From the NCBI RefSeq assembly GCF_019396385.1, contig NZ_JAHKRN010000003.1, forward strand, positions 248,001 to 312,000: a DNA stretch of 64,000 nucleotides. The letters are read 5' to 3'. Shown here piece by piece: positions 35,563-44,697 of the stretch (the first letter of the stretch is position 1; each line of letters begins with the position of its first letter). Both the position numbers and the translations under genes were made by a program. Origin of the DNA: Nonomuraea harbinensis. GTDB taxonomy: Bacteria; Actinomycetota; Actinomycetes; Streptosporangiales; Streptosporangiaceae. Under the pieces are notes generated by a model. It was not told the origin of the DNA and ran no database searches. It saw nothing but the letters and a program-made list of their open reading frames with translations.

Positions 35563-35735
35563 GTTCGTTCACGTACGGATGTCTTTCCGGGCCTGTCCGC
35601 CCAGGCCGCCGGCGGCATGATGGTGACGCTGCCCGGTCTCGCCGCGACCGCGTCGGCCGGTTACTGAAGTTTTGCAGGCGGATTACAAGTTGTCCGCAAG
35701 CTGAACGTTATTGCATGTCGCCCATGGTTTGTCGC

Positions 35736-35741
35736 TAGGCT
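35736..35741 (+). promoter_or_regulatory. -10 candidate upstream of dispanin gene
   Basis: TAGGCT in the 227-bp gap 35563-35789, with TTGCAT 19 bp upstream as a weak -35. This gap is clearly AT-richer than its surroundings. It shows no other recognised element. Confidence 0.4.
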
Positions 35742-35789
35742 GCCGCGCGCACCTCACCACGAACTAACGATATGAGGAGTTAAAGGGAC

Positions 35790-36359
35790 ATGAGTTACGG
35801 AAACCAGGGCGACGGCGGATATGGCGCCCAGCCGCCCGGTGGCGGTTACGGTCAGCAGCCCCCGAGCGGTGGCGGCTACGGTCAGCAGCCGCCCAGCGGC
35901 GGTGGTTACGGCCAGCAGCCGCCCAGCGGTGGCGGCTACGGCCAGCAGCCCCCGAGCGGCGGCGGCTATGGTCAGCAGCCCCCGAGCGGTGGCGGTTACG
36001 GCGGTTACGGCGAGCAGCCGCCGAGCGGCGGCGGCTACGGCGGCCCGCCTCCCGGCTACGGCCAGCAGCCCGGCGGATACGGCACCCCGCCGGACAACCA
36101 CCTGGTCGCCGCCATCCTGACGACCCTGTTCTGCTGCCTGCCCCTGGGCATCGTCTCGATCGTCAAGTCGACGCAGGTCAACCAGAAGTGGCAGATCGGC
36201 GACATGCAGGGTGCCATGGCCGCGTCCGAGGAGGCCAAGACCTGGTGGAAGCGGTCGCTGATCGCGGGCATCGCGATGTACGCCCTCATCATCGTGGGCT
36301 ACATCGTCTTCTTCATGATTATCGCCGCGAGCGTCACGACCACCTATGGCACGTACTAA
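35790..36359 (+). CDS. CD225/dispanin family protein with Gly-Tyr-Gln-Pro repeats
   Basis: 189-residue membrane protein. The first 100 residues are low-complexity repeats of the decapeptide [10 protein letters not shown], probably disordered. The C-terminal half is a CD225/dispanin domain: [19 protein letters not shown] as the first helix, a conserved loop with [21 protein letters not shown], and a second helix near 160-182. Bacterial members have no settled function. The ATG at 35790 follows AAAGGG closely. It lies 6 bp before the DUF2752 gene, a pairing common in actinomycetes near trpC. Confidence 0.9.
   Translation: MSYGNQGDGGYGAQPPGGGYGQQPPSGGGYGQQPPSGGGYGQQPPSGGGYGQQPPSGGGYGQQPPSGGGYGGYGEQPPSGGGYGGPPPGYGQQPGGYGTPPDNHLVAAILTTLFCCLPLGIVSIVKSTQVNQKWQIGDMQGAMAASEEAKTWWKRSLIAGIAMYALIIVGYIVFFMIIAASVTTTYGTY
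35838..35987 (+). repeat. 30-bp tandem repeats, five units
   Basis: Five nearly identical 30-bp units beginning GGTGGCGG and coding [10 protein letters not shown], followed by degenerate copies to about 36080. They lie inside the dispanin gene. Confidence 0.92.
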
Positions 36360-36365
36360 ATAACC

Positions 36366-36797
36366 ATGACCGACGCGAACCTCGATCGGCGCGGCGCTGA
36401 CCGGCTCAAGGCAGTGCTCGCGCCGCTCGGTGTGGCCGCGGCCGCCGGCGCCGTCTTCGCGGTCGTCGGCACGATCGACCCCAACCAGCCGGGCAACTAC
36501 CCGACCTGCCCCTTCCTGTGGGCGACGGGCCTCTACTGCCCCGGGTGCGGCACGCTGCGCACCATCCACGCACTCGCCCATCTCGACCCGGTGACGGCGC
36601 TCGGCCTGAACCCGCTGGCCCTGGCGATGGTCCCCTTCCTGCTGTTCTGGTGGGGACGGTGGATGGTGAACGCGTGGCGCGGCAGACCGCGGCGCACCAC
36701 GCTCGCCCACCCCGCTTACCTGTGGGCGTTCCTGGCAATGGTGATTCTTTATTGGGTCGTCCGCAATCTCCCATTCGGGGTGTTCCTGGCTCCCTAG
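36366..36797 (+). CDS. DUF2752 membrane protein
   Basis: 143 residues with three membrane helices (about 15-35, 75-95 and 115-135). The DUF2752 signature is seen: [23 protein letters not shown], with three Cys that could bind metal or form a disulfide. Function unknown. It is 6 bp downstream of the dispanin gene and probably in the same message; trpC follows after 125 bp. Confidence 0.88.
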   Translation: MTDANLDRRGADRLKAVLAPLGVAAAAGAVFAVVGTIDPNQPGNYPTCPFLWATGLYCPGCGTLRTIHALAHLDPVTALGLNPLALAMVPFLLFWWGRWMVNAWRGRPRRTTLAHPAYLWAFLAMVILYWVVRNLPFGVFLAP

Positions 36798-36922
36798 TCA
36801 ACCCCCCTGTGGCGAGCCGACCTCGCCGGGGCCGATACCATCGCAGAGTACGGGGCCGGGAGCGGACGCCTTGCGAACTACCGGTCTCCACCCCCACTGC
36901 CGACCGGAGGGACCCTAAGCGC

Positions 36923-37762
36923 GTGAGTGAGCGGACGGAAGGACCTAGTGTCCTCGACGACATCCTCGACGGGGTGCGTGCCGATCTCGCCGCACGCCAG
37001 CAGACCGTGTCACTCGGCGAGCTCAAGCAGCGCGCCGAGCGGGCGCCGGCCCCCCGCGACGCGCTCGCCGCGCTGGGCGGCGACCGGGTCTCGGTGATCG
37101 CCGAGGTGAAGCGTTCCAGCCCGTCCAAGGGTGCGCTGGCCGCGATCGCCGACCCGGCGGCGCTGGCGGCCGACTACGAGGCGGGCGGCGCCCACGTGAT
37201 CAGCGTGCTGACCGAGCGGCACAAGTTCGGCGGCAGCCTCGACGACCTGGCCGCCGTGCGCGCCCGGGTCGACATCCCCATCCTGCGCAAGGACTTCATC
37301 CTCACCTCCTACCAGCTCTGGGAGGCCCGGGCCCACGGCGCCGACCTGGCGCTGCTCATGGTCGTCTGCCTGGAGCAGGAGGCGCTGGTGTCGCTGATCG
37401 AGCGCGCCGAGTCCATCGGGCTCACCCCGCTCGTCGAGGTCCACACCGAGGAGGAGCTCGACCGGGCCGTCTCGGCGGGCGCCCGCGTCATCGGGGTCAA
37501 CGCCCGCAATCTCAGAACTCTCGAAGTCGACCGCGACGTCTTCAGCAAGTTGGGGCCGAAGATCCCCGATAATGTCATCAAGATCGCAGAGTCGGGTGTG
37601 CGGGGCCCGCACGACCTGCTCGCCTACGCCAGATGGGGCGCCGACGCGGTGCTGGTGGGAGAGAGCCTGGTCACCGGCAAGGACCCGCGCAAGGCCGTGG
37701 AGGCGCTGGTGACCGCAGGCGCCCACCCGGCGACACGCCCGGATCACGGAGCAGAGGGATAG
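36923..37762 (+). CDS. trpC: indole-3-glycerol phosphate synthase
   Basis: 279-residue (beta/alpha)8 enzyme converting CdRP to indole-glycerol phosphate. Catalytic Lys and Glu are in [13 protein letters not shown] (near 55), Lys in ILRKDFI (near 115), then [12 protein letters not shown] and [11 protein letters not shown]. The GTG start at 36923 has GGAGGG about twelve bases upstream. The 125-bp leader (36798-36922) shows no Trp-rich leader peptide. It is followed by trpB after 2 bp. Confidence 0.96.
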   Translation: MSERTEGPSVLDDILDGVRADLAARQQTVSLGELKQRAERAPAPRDALAALGGDRVSVIAEVKRSSPSKGALAAIADPAALAADYEAGGAHVISVLTERHKFGGSLDDLAAVRARVDIPILRKDFILTSYQLWEARAHGADLALLMVVCLEQEALVSLIERAESIGLTPLVEVHTEEELDRAVSAGARVIGVNARNLRTLEVDRDVFSKLGPKIPDNVIKIAESGVRGPHDLLAYARWGADAVLVGESLVTGKDPRKAVEALVTAGAHPATRPDHGAEG

Positions 37763-37764
37763 CA

Positions 37765-39006
37765 GTGGCAAACGAAGGCACGATCCTTACCGCCGCCGAT
37801 CTCGCCGGTAACGGCGTCCACGGCGACGATCCCGATGTGCACGGCAAGTTCGGCATCTTCGGCGGCCGGTTCGTGCCCGAGGCGCTCATCCCGGCGCTCG
37901 ACGAGGTCGCCCGCACCTACGCCGAGGCGCGCGCCGACGCGCGGTTCCTGCGCGAGTTCGACCACCTGCTGCGCACGTACGCGGGCCGGCCCACCACGCT
38001 CACCGACGTGCGGCGCTTCAGCGAGCAGGCCGGCGGCGCGCGGGTCATACTCAAGCGCGAGGACCTCACCCACACCGGCGCCCACAAGATCAACAACGTT
38101 CTGGGCCAGGCCCTGCTCACCAAGCGCCTCGGCAAGAAGCGCGTCATCGCCGAGACCGGAGCGGGCCAGCACGGCGTGGCCACCGCCACCGCCGCCGCGC
38201 TCCTCGGCCTCGAGTGCGTGATCTACATGGGCGCGGTCGACTGCGAGCGCCAGGCGCTCAACGTCGCCAGGATGAAGCTGCTCGGCGCCACCGTGGTCCC
38301 GGTCCACAACGGCTCCAAGACGCTCAAGGACGCCATCAACGAGGCGTTCCGCGACTGGGTCACCAACGTCGACACCACCCACTACCTGTTCGGCACCGTC
38401 GCGGGCCCGCACCCGTTCCCGGAGATCGTGCGCGACTTCGCCCGCATCATCGGCGTCGAGGCCCGCCGCCAGATGCTGGAGCTGACCGGCGCGCTGCCGA
38501 CCGCGGTGTGCGCCGCCGTCGGCGGCGGCAGCAACGCCATCGGCATCTTCCACGCCTTCGTCGGCGACGAGGGCGTCCAGCTCCACGGCTACGAGGCCGC
38601 GGGCCGGGGTCTCGACAGCGGCGAGCACGCCCTGACCCTCACCGCCGGCACGGTCGGCGTGCTCCACGGCTCGCGCACCTACGTGCTGCAGGACGAGGAG
38701 GGGCAGACGATCGAGTCCCACTCGATCTCGGCCGGCCTCGACTATCCGGGCGTGGGCCCCGAGCACGCCTGGCTCAAGGACAGCGGCCGGGCCACCTACC
38801 ACGGCGTCACCGACGACGCGGCCATGGCGGCGTTCTCGCTGCTGGCCAGGACCGAGGGCATCATCCCGGCCATCGAGTCCTCCCACGCCCTCGCGGGCGC
38901 GCTGGAGCTCGGCCGGGAGCTGGGCCCCGAGGCGACCATCCTGGTCAACCTCTCGGGGCGCGGCGACAAGGACATGGGCACGGCCATGAAGTACTTCAAC
39001 CTCTGA
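37765..39006 (+). CDS. trpB: tryptophan synthase beta subunit
   Basis: 413-residue PLP enzyme joining indole and serine. The PLP lysine is in [13 protein letters not shown] near residue 105; [10 protein letters not shown], the phosphate-binding GGGSNAIG and the C-terminal SGRGDKDM are intact. This is TrpB1-type, consistent with a TrpA partner. The GTG at 37765 has GAGGG about seven bases upstream. Confidence 0.97.
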   Translation: MANEGTILTAADLAGNGVHGDDPDVHGKFGIFGGRFVPEALIPALDEVARTYAEARADARFLREFDHLLRTYAGRPTTLTDVRRFSEQAGGARVILKREDLTHTGAHKINNVLGQALLTKRLGKKRVIAETGAGQHGVATATAAALLGLECVIYMGAVDCERQALNVARMKLLGATVVPVHNGSKTLKDAINEAFRDWVTNVDTTHYLFGTVAGPHPFPEIVRDFARIIGVEARRQMLELTGALPTAVCAAVGGGSNAIGIFHAFVGDEGVQLHGYEAAGRGLDSGEHALTLTAGTVGVLHGSRTYVLQDEEGQTIESHSISAGLDYPGVGPEHAWLKDSGRATYHGVTDDAAMAAFSLLARTEGIIPAIESSHALAGALELGRELGPEATILVNLSGRGDKDMGTAMKYFNL

Positions 39007-39021
39007 CGACCAGGACCACCA

Positions 39022-39822
39022 ATGACGACTCTTCAGACGGTGTTCGCCAAGGCCAAGGCGGACAACAGGGCCGCCCTCGTCGCCTACCTGCCCGCGGGCT
39101 TCCCGACCAAGGACGGCGCCGTCGCCGCCGCCGCGGCCCTGGTCGAGGCCGGCTGCGACGTCATCGAGATCGGCCTGCCCTACTCCGACCCGCTGATGGA
39201 CGGCCCGACCATCCAGGACGCGGTGCACCGCGCCCTGGTCAACGGCACCCGCATCGCCGACGTCCTGCGCACCGTCGAGGGCGTGGCGGCCACCGGCGCG
39301 GCCACGCTCGTGATGACGTACTGGAACCCGATCGACCGCTACGGCGCCGACCGGTTCGCCCGCGACCTGGCCAACGCCGGCGGCGTCGGCACCATCACGC
39401 CCGACCTGACCCCCGAGGAGTCGGGGCCGTGGCGCGAGGCGTCCGCCGACGCAGGCATCGACACCGTGTTCCTGGTCGCGCCCAGCTCGACCGACGAGCG
39501 CATCGCGGCGGTCGCCGCCTGCTGCACCGGGTTCGTCTACGCCGCCTCGCTCATGGGCGTCACGGGCGCCAGGGAGTCGGTCAACGTCGCCGCCGAGGGC
39601 CTCGTGGAGCGCACCCGCGCCCACACCGACCTGCCCGTGTGCGTCGGTCTCGGCGTCGGCACCGGCGCGCAGGCGGCCGAGGTCGCCCGCTACGCCGACG
39701 GCGTCATCGTCGGCTCCGCCTTCATCCGCCGGCTCCTGGACGCGCCCGACGAGGCCGCGGGCCGCGCCTCGATCCAGAAGCTGGCCCGTGACATGGCCGA
39801 GGGAGTCCGCGCCCGCGGCTGA
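39022..39822 (+). CDS. trpA: tryptophan synthase alpha subunit
   Basis: 266-residue (beta/alpha)8 enzyme cleaving indole-glycerol phosphate to indole. Catalytic Glu and Asp lie in VIEIGLPYSDPLMDGPTIQ (near 50-60). GFVYAASLMGVTGAR and GLGVGTGAQAAEV are conserved. It is the last trp gene, followed 12 bp later by a strong terminator. Confidence 0.97.
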   Translation: MTTLQTVFAKAKADNRAALVAYLPAGFPTKDGAVAAAAALVEAGCDVIEIGLPYSDPLMDGPTIQDAVHRALVNGTRIADVLRTVEGVAATGAATLVMTYWNPIDRYGADRFARDLANAGGVGTITPDLTPEESGPWREASADAGIDTVFLVAPSSTDERIAAVAACCTGFVYAASLMGVTGARESVNVAAEGLVERTRAHTDLPVCVGLGVGTGAQAAEVARYADGVIVGSAFIRRLLDAPDEAAGRASIQKLARDMAEGVRARG

Positions 39823-39833
39823 CCCGGCCCGCG

Positions 39834-39862
39834 AGCCCCCCGGGAGGTCCCGGGGGGCTTCG
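39834..39862 (+). terminator. trp operon terminator
   Basis: Perfect 12-bp stem AGCCCCCCGGGA / TCCCGGGGGGCT with a GG loop, 12 bp past the trpA stop. There is only a short T stretch. Confidence 0.85.
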
Positions 39863-39934
39863 CCTTGTCACGCGCCTTGTCACGCGCCTTGTCACGCGCC
39901 TTGTCACGCGCCTTGTCACGCGCCTTGTCCCGTG
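39863..39934 (+). repeat. 12-bp intergenic tandem repeat, six units
   Basis: Five exact copies of CCTTGTCACGCG and one variant follow directly on the trp terminator. The region codes no credible protein. The rest of the 217-bp gap (to 40039) holds a possible -10 TACTGT at 39997-40002. Confidence 0.95.
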
Positions 39935-40039
39935 CGACCTGCGGCAATCGGCGCTTAGCCGAGTCTTATCGGCAGCGTGATCAGATAGATCCAAGGTACT
40001 GTGCGCTTTCCCGGTACACAGCGGAAGAGGAGATGGCCC

Positions 40040-40600
40040 GTGAACGCGTCGGAGGCGTCACGCAACGCCAGATCAGCGATACCCTGGGTGACGACCGCCG
40101 CCCGGCTGGTCCTCGGCGGGGTGCTGATCGTGGCCGGTGGGCTCAAGATAGGCAACCCGTCCGAGTCGGTCGTGGCGGTCAGAGCGTACGAGCTGCTGCC
40201 CGACGCGGTGGCCACGACGGTCGGCTACGGCCTGCCGATCGTGGAGATCGTGGTCGGCGTGTTGCTGATCATCGGGCTCATGACCAGGGTGGCCGCCGTG
40301 GTCGCCGCGCTGCTCATGCTGGCCTTCGTCTTCGGCATAGCCTGGGCGTGGGCCCACGGGCTGCGCATCGACTGCGGCTGCTTCGGCGGCGGCGGTCAGC
40401 TCGGGGCCGGGCAGGAGCCGACGTACCTCATCGACATCCTGCGCGACTTCGGCTTCGTGCTGCTGGGCGTCTGGATCGTGCGATTCCCGCCCGGGCGCGT
40501 CGCGCTCGACCGGCCGCTGGGCCTGGCGGGGCTGGAGCATCCGATCGGAGAAGAGGAGAACGGCGATGGGCAAGGGCGACCGGGCGAAGTCGGCGCGTGA
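40040..40600 (+). CDS. MauE/DoxX-like membrane protein
   Basis: 186-residue protein with four helices (about residues 15-33, 52-72, 78-98 and 128-145). LVLGGVLIVAGGLKIGNP is typical of the DoxX/MauE group. A CGCFGGGG segment between helices 3 and 4 gives a Cys pair suited to redox relay. MauE-like proteins are linked to disulfide formation in exported proteins. It overlaps the DsbA-like gene by 35 bp, which supports that role. The GTG at 40040 has GAGGAG seven bases upstream. Confidence 0.85.
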   Translation: MNASEASRNARSAIPWVTTAARLVLGGVLIVAGGLKIGNPSESVVAVRAYELLPDAVATTVGYGLPIVEIVVGVLLIIGLMTRVAAVVAALLMLAFVFGIAWAWAHGLRIDCGCFGGGGQLGAGQEPTYLIDILRDFGFVLLGVWIVRFPPGRVALDRPLGLAGLEHPIGEEENGDGQGRPGEVGA

Positions 40601-41318
40601 GAAGATCGAGCAGCAGCGCGCAGCCGACCGCGTGCGGGAGCGGCGCAAGAAGCTCGTCACCTACGTGACGGCCGGCGTGGTCGCGCTGGCCGCCGTCGGC
40701 GCCGGGTGGTGGTACGCGGCCAGCAGGTCGCAGTCCGAGCAGGCCGGCGAGGCGCTGGCGCCGATCACCGTGAACGCCGAGGGCGCCGTGGTGATGGCCA
40801 AGGAGGGCGTGACCCAGCCGGTGATCGACATCTACGAGGACTTCCAGTGTCCCGCCTGCCGCGAGCTGGAGCGGGTCAGCGGCGCCACGTTCAAGAACCT
40901 CGCCGCCGAGGGCCTGGCCAAGGTCGTCTACCACCCGATCACGATCTTCTCCCAGGAGCCGACCAAGTCCAACTCGGTGCGGGCCGGGGCCGCCTCCCGC
41001 TGCGTGCCCGACGGCCCGCAGTGGATGGCCTTCCACGACACGCTCTTCGAGCACCAGCCCAGCGAGGTCGGTGAGGGCTTCAAGCTCGACGAGATGGTCG
41101 AGTGGGGCAAGGACGCCGGCATCACCGACCCCGCCTTCGAGACCTGCGTCACGTCCCAGACCTACGCCAAGGCCCAGCTCGACTACAGCAAGAAGATCGG
41201 CGACGAGCAGAAGATCCAGGGCACCCCGACGGTGAAGCTCAACGGCACCGAGCTCGACAGCAGTGTCGCGTTCTCGCCTCAGGAGCTGCGCGAAACCGTC
41301 ACCGAGGCCGCCAAGTAG
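40566..41318 (+). CDS. membrane-anchored DsbA-like thiol-disulfide oxidoreductase
   Basis: 250 residues: a basic cytoplasmic segment, one membrane helix (about 32-52), then an extracytoplasmic thioredoxin fold of the DsbA type. The active site is DFQCPACRELE near residue 97, and the cis-Pro loop is IQGTPTVKLNG near 220. Members form or shuffle disulfides in exported proteins. It overlaps the MauE-like gene, which could recycle it, and precedes lgt and two exported paralogues with a conserved Cys pair. Confidence 0.9.
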   Translation: MGKGDRAKSAREKIEQQRAADRVRERRKKLVTYVTAGVVALAAVGAGWWYAASRSQSEQAGEALAPITVNAEGAVVMAKEGVTQPVIDIYEDFQCPACRELERVSGATFKNLAAEGLAKVVYHPITIFSQEPTKSNSVRAGAASRCVPDGPQWMAFHDTLFEHQPSEVGEGFKLDEMVEWGKDAGITDPAFETCVTSQTYAKAQLDYSKKIGDEQKIQGTPTVKLNGTELDSSVAFSPQELRETVTEAAK

Positions 41319-41330
41319 CGCGGCGTCCGC

Positions 41331-41336
41331 TACCCT
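41331..41336 (+). promoter_or_regulatory. possible internal -10 for lgt
   Basis: TACCCT eight bases before the lgt ATG, which itself has no Shine-Dalgarno. It may give a nearly leaderless lgt message in addition to read-through. Confidence 0.35.
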
Positions 41337-41344
41337 CACCTGAC

Positions 41345-42400
41345 ATGCTCCTAGCCTCGATTCCCAGCCCCTCCCAGGGGGTCTGGTATCTCGGAATCAT
41401 CCCGATCAGGGCCTACGCGCTCTGCATCGTGCTCGGCGTGGTCGTCGCCGTCTGGCTGGGCGAGCGCCGCTGGCGCGCTCGCGGCGGCGAGAAGGGCACG
41501 ATCATCGACATCGCCGTGCCGGCGGTGATCTTCGGCCTGATCGGCGGCCGCCTCTACCACGTCATCACCGACTGGCAGACCTACTTCGGCAGCCGCGCGA
41601 TCAAGGAGCCCATCCAGGCCCTGTTCATCTGGGAGGGCGGGCTCGGCATCTGGGGCGCGGTCGCGCTGGGCGCCGTCGGCGTCTGGCTGGCGTGCCGCCG
41701 GCGCGGCCTGTCCCTGAGCGCCGTCGCCGACACGGTCGCGCCAGGCATCGCCTTCGCCCAGGCGATCGGCCGCTGGGGCAACTGGTTCAACCAGGAGCTG
41801 TACGGCTCGCCGACGACGCTGCCGTGGGGCCTGGAGATCGACATGCAGCACGGCGGCGAGCCCGGCGTGCTCTACCACCCGACGTTCCTGTACGAGTCGC
41901 TGTGGAACGTCGCGCTCGGCTTCGCCCTGATCTACGCGGGCAAGCGGTTCTCGCTGCGCCACGGGCGGCTGTTCGCCCTCTACGTCGCCGGTTACACGCT
42001 GGGCAGGTTCTGGATCGAGGGGCTGCGCATCGACCCCGTCGGCGGCGTCGACCACGCCGTCGAGTTCCTCGGACTGCGCATCAACCAGTACACCGCCATC
42101 GCGCTGTTCGTCGGCGCCCTCGTCTACTTCTGGGTCACCAGGAACAAGACCTCCGAGGAGGTCGTCGTCGCGCGGCCGGACGCCGCTGCCGACGCCACTG
42201 CCGACGCCGCTGCCGACGCCACTGCCGACTCCGCTGCCGACGCCACTGCCGACTCCACTGCGGACGACGACGCCGATCCGGCGCACCGGCCCGATCAGGC
42301 CGACCCCGATGACGACCCCGCCACCGAGGAGGCCTCCGGCGCGGACCGGGCTCCCGGACAGGACTCCGAAGCCGTACCCGAGGAGAAGAACAGCCGATGA
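41345..42400 (+). CDS. lgt: prolipoprotein diacylglyceryl transferase
   Basis: 351-residue, seven-helix membrane enzyme that attaches diacylglycerol to lipobox Cys. Lgt landmarks are [22 protein letters not shown], the Lgt signature around [13 protein letters not shown] (near residue 145) and [12 protein letters not shown]. After about residue 275 there is an 75-residue acidic Ala/Asp/Thr tail coded by a 24-bp tandem repeat; core Lgt does not need it. No Shine-Dalgarno before the ATG. It overlaps the VIT-family gene by ATGA. Confidence 0.96.
   Translation: MLLASIPSPSQGVWYLGIIPIRAYALCIVLGVVVAVWLGERRWRARGGEKGTIIDIAVPAVIFGLIGGRLYHVITDWQTYFGSRAIKEPIQALFIWEGGLGIWGAVALGAVGVWLACRRRGLSLSAVADTVAPGIAFAQAIGRWGNWFNQELYGSPTTLPWGLEIDMQHGGEPGVLYHPTFLYESLWNVALGFALIYAGKRFSLRHGRLFALYVAGYTLGRFWIEGLRIDPVGGVDHAVEFLGLRINQYTAIALFVGALVYFWVTRNKTSEEVVVARPDAAADATADAAADATADSAADATADSTADDDADPAHRPDQADPDDDPATEEASGADRAPGQDSEAVPEEKNSR
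42182..42265 (+). repeat. 24-bp tandem repeat in lgt tail, 3.5 units
   Basis: Units of 24 bp starting GCCGCTGCCGAC, three full and one half, coding AADATAD-type repeats. In frame, so length may vary without loss of function. Confidence 0.92.
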
Positions 42401-43101
42401 GCGAGCGCGCGGAGGCTCACCACCAGCACCGCGACGTCGCCGGCGGCTGGCTGCGGCCGTCCGTGTTCGGCGCCATGGACGGCCTGGTGTCCAACTTCGC
42501 GCTCATCGCCGGGGTCGCGGGCGGCACCGGCGATCCCGGGATCATCGCGCTCGCGGGCGTCGCCGGGCTGGCGGCGGGCGCGTTCTCCATGGCGGGCGGC
42601 GAGTACGTCTCGGTCGCCAGCCAGCGGGAGCTGGCCCTGCGGGAGATCAAGGTGGAGGCGCGCGAGCTCGCCCACCACCCCGACGAGGAGCTGGAGGAGC
42701 TGGCCCGGTCCTTCACCGACCGGGGCGTCGATCCCGCGCTCGCCGCCGAGGTGGCCAGGCAGCTCTCCCGCGACCCCGAGCAGGCGCTGGAGCTCCACAC
42801 CCGCAACGAGCTCGGCATGACTCCCCGTGACCTGCCCAAGCCCAAGGTGGCGGCCGTCTCGTCGTTCCTGTCGTTCGGGCTGGGAGCAGCCCTGCCGCTG
42901 CTGCCCTACCTGTTCGGCGCCGTGGAGCTGTGGGTGTCGGCGGTGGTGTCGTGCCTGGCCCTGTTCGGCGCGGGCGCGATCGTGTCCGCCGTGACGGCCC
43001 GCAGCTGGTGGTATTCCGGGCTGCGGCAGCTCGTCGTCGGCAGCGTCGCCGCCGCGCTGACGTTCGCCCTCGGCCACGCGATCGAAGGAGCGACGCTGTG
43101 A
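42397..43101 (+). CDS. VIT1/CCC1 family transporter
   Basis: 234-residue protein with five helices in the VIT1/CCC1 pattern: [16 protein letters not shown] (helix 1), [20 protein letters not shown] (helix 2 and the start of the cytoplasmic metal-binding region), a long hydrophilic helical domain with many Glu, then three helices after [14 protein letters not shown]. Members move Fe(II) or Mn(II). It overlaps lgt upstream (ATGA) and the next gene downstream (GTGA). Confidence 0.9.
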   Translation: MSERAEAHHQHRDVAGGWLRPSVFGAMDGLVSNFALIAGVAGGTGDPGIIALAGVAGLAAGAFSMAGGEYVSVASQRELALREIKVEARELAHHPDEELEELARSFTDRGVDPALAAEVARQLSRDPEQALELHTRNELGMTPRDLPKPKVAAVSSFLSFGLGAALPLLPYLFGAVELWVSAVVSCLALFGAGAIVSAVTARSWWYSGLRQLVVGSVAAALTFALGHAIEGATL

Positions 43102-43919
43102 CCGGCCCGCAGCGCAGCCGCAGGCGCCGCCGGACCCGGCCGCCCCGGTCCGACTGGCAGTTCCCGCTCCTCACCGACTGGGGGGTCCGGCCCGAGCGGC
43201 AGAAGCTCCTCGTCATCGTCACCTCGTCGATCGCCGTCCTCGCCGCCGCGGTCGCGCTCGTCGTCGTGGTGGCCTCACTCGGCTCCTACACGCCCGAGAG
43301 CCGGACGGGCGCCGCCATCGCGCAGACGAGCTCCGCGCTGCCGCAGACCTTCCACGGCTGGGCCTCGCCCAAGCTGTTCGAGCCGATCTCCGACCGCGCC
43401 GAGGACGCCAAGCCGCTCACCGCGAAGGAGGTCTTCGCCCAGAAGACGCTCACCGGGGAGAAGAAGCTCAGGCTCCGGCTGGTCGCCAGCAAGATCGAGG
43501 CCGACTGCTCGGCCGCCCTGTGGGGGGAGGCGCTGATCGAGCAGGTGTCCGCCGCCGAGTGCAGCCAGGCCGCCCGCGGCCTCTACACCAGCGCCGACGG
43601 CCGCTACGTCGGCCAGTACACCCTGCTCAACCTGCGCGACGGGCAGGCCGCGGCCGAGCTGGTCGAGTCGCTCAAGACCCTCTACCGGGGAGGCTGGACG
43701 CTCCCCCTGGAGAGCGCCAAGGCCGCCTTCCCCGGCAGCGGCTACACCGAGGCGGGCGGCTACGCCCTCGGCCACTACGTCGGGCTGGTGTGGATCGGCC
43801 GGGCCGACGGCGCCGAGCCCACGGCCAAGGACGACTACGTGTCGCTGGCCCTGACCCTGCGCGGCGCCGAGAAGCCCGTCTACCAGCGCGTCGTGGCGAT
43901 CACCGGGCCGGGGTCCTGA
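43098..43919 (+). CDS. exported single-helix protein, paralogue 1 of tandem pair
   Basis: 273 residues: a basic cytoplasmic N-terminus (RSRRRRRTRPPRSDW), a membrane helix at about 38-62, then an outside domain. That domain shares a clear pattern with the next gene: PLTAKEVF, a DCSAALWG segment and a second Cys about 17 residues on, then a GQYTLLNLRDGQAAAELV segment and ALGHYVGLVW. The two Cys flanking ALWG probably form a disulfide. I recognise no named family. The GTG overlaps the VIT gene stop. Confidence 0.82.
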   Translation: MTGPQRSRRRRRTRPPRSDWQFPLLTDWGVRPERQKLLVIVTSSIAVLAAAVALVVVVASLGSYTPESRTGAAIAQTSSALPQTFHGWASPKLFEPISDRAEDAKPLTAKEVFAQKTLTGEKKLRLRLVASKIEADCSAALWGEALIEQVSAAECSQAARGLYTSADGRYVGQYTLLNLRDGQAAAELVESLKTLYRGGWTLPLESAKAAFPGSGYTEAGGYALGHYVGLVWIGRADGAEPTAKDDYVSLALTLRGAEKPVYQRVVAITGPGS

Positions 43920-44004
43920 TGGTGTACGCTCCCACGCGCTCGTCCGGTTACCGAGGAGGCCGCTCGTCCGCAGCGGCAGGTTGTTGGCGTCACAGGGGGA
44001 CTAG

Positions 44005-44598
44005 ATGCCGGTCCGACTCGTCATCGCGCTGGTGTCGGCCGCGCTCGCCGTCGTCGCGGCGGGCGCGTGGCTGTGGCTGGGACGGGACGCGCCCCGGCCC
44101 GCCGCGCTGCGCACCCAGCCCACGTCCGCCCTGTACGCGCTCGTCGACACCCGCCAGGCCGACACCCGTCCGCTGACGGCGGCCGAGGTCTTCACCGGCG
44201 CCACGCAGACCCTCGGAGCGCTGCGGCGCGAGGCCGTCGAGGAGCTCGACGACTGCGCGGACGCGCTGTGGGGGGTCGAGGCTGACGGGTGCACGCAGGC
44301 GTTGCGTGCCACGTACCGGGGGGAGGGGATGGCGGGGCAGTTCGTCATCTTCAACCTCCCGGACGGGCGGGCCGCCGACGCGCTGGTGTCCGCCCTGCGC
44401 ACGGACGGGTTCGTCCGGCAGGCGCTCCCGTTCGACCCGGCCCGCAGCCGTGCCGAGGTCCGCGCGCTGGGGCACTACGTGACGGTCAGCTGGGCGGGTG
44501 TCCTGGAGGGCGCCGCGGAGGGCGATCTCGTGCAGCCTCTGATCGCCCTCGACGGGCTGAGCGCCGTCGTCCAGTCGCGCGTCCTCGACGCCACGTGA
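44005..44598 (+). CDS. exported single-helix protein, paralogue 2 of tandem pair
   Basis: 197 residues: an N-terminal helix or uncleaved signal (about 3-25) then an outside domain homologous to the preceding gene. The matching stretches are PLTAAEVF, DCADALWG, a second Cys in ADGCTQALRATY, GQFVIFNLPDGRAADALV and ALGHYVTVSWAG. It lacks the basic N-terminal extension. A purine-rich GGGGGA lies before the ATG at 44005. It lies 85 bp after paralogue 1 and may be in the same message. Function unknown. Confidence 0.8.
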   Translation: MPVRLVIALVSAALAVVAAGAWLWLGRDAPRPAALRTQPTSALYALVDTRQADTRPLTAAEVFTGATQTLGALRREAVEELDDCADALWGVEADGCTQALRATYRGEGMAGQFVIFNLPDGRAADALVSALRTDGFVRQALPFDPARSRAEVRALGHYVTVSWAGVLEGAAEGDLVQPLIALDGLSAVVQSRVLDAT

Positions 44599-44697
44599 GC
44601 GGGGTTTCTCTCGGGCGGTGCGTGACCAGCCGTAGTGCGTGAAAATCTTCAACCCCTTTTGGGGAACCCCCTCGGGTGAGGCGCCGTCATGCGTGCC

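Noticed and set aside
36798..36922. Trp attenuator ahead of trpC
   Set aside because: No short frame with Trp codons and no terminator hairpin in this leader.
39863..39934. CRISPR-like array
   Set aside because: Units are 12 bp and contiguous without spacers; no cas genes.
39690..39947. Minus-strand frame coding DKAR repeats
   Set aside because: It is a translation of the 12-bp DNA repeat and terminator, with no start signal; the DNA repeat is the real feature.
44630..44690. CCCCTTTTGGGG as a terminator after paralogue 2
   Set aside because: The stem is only four base pairs with no T tract; I see no supported terminator in 44599-44697.
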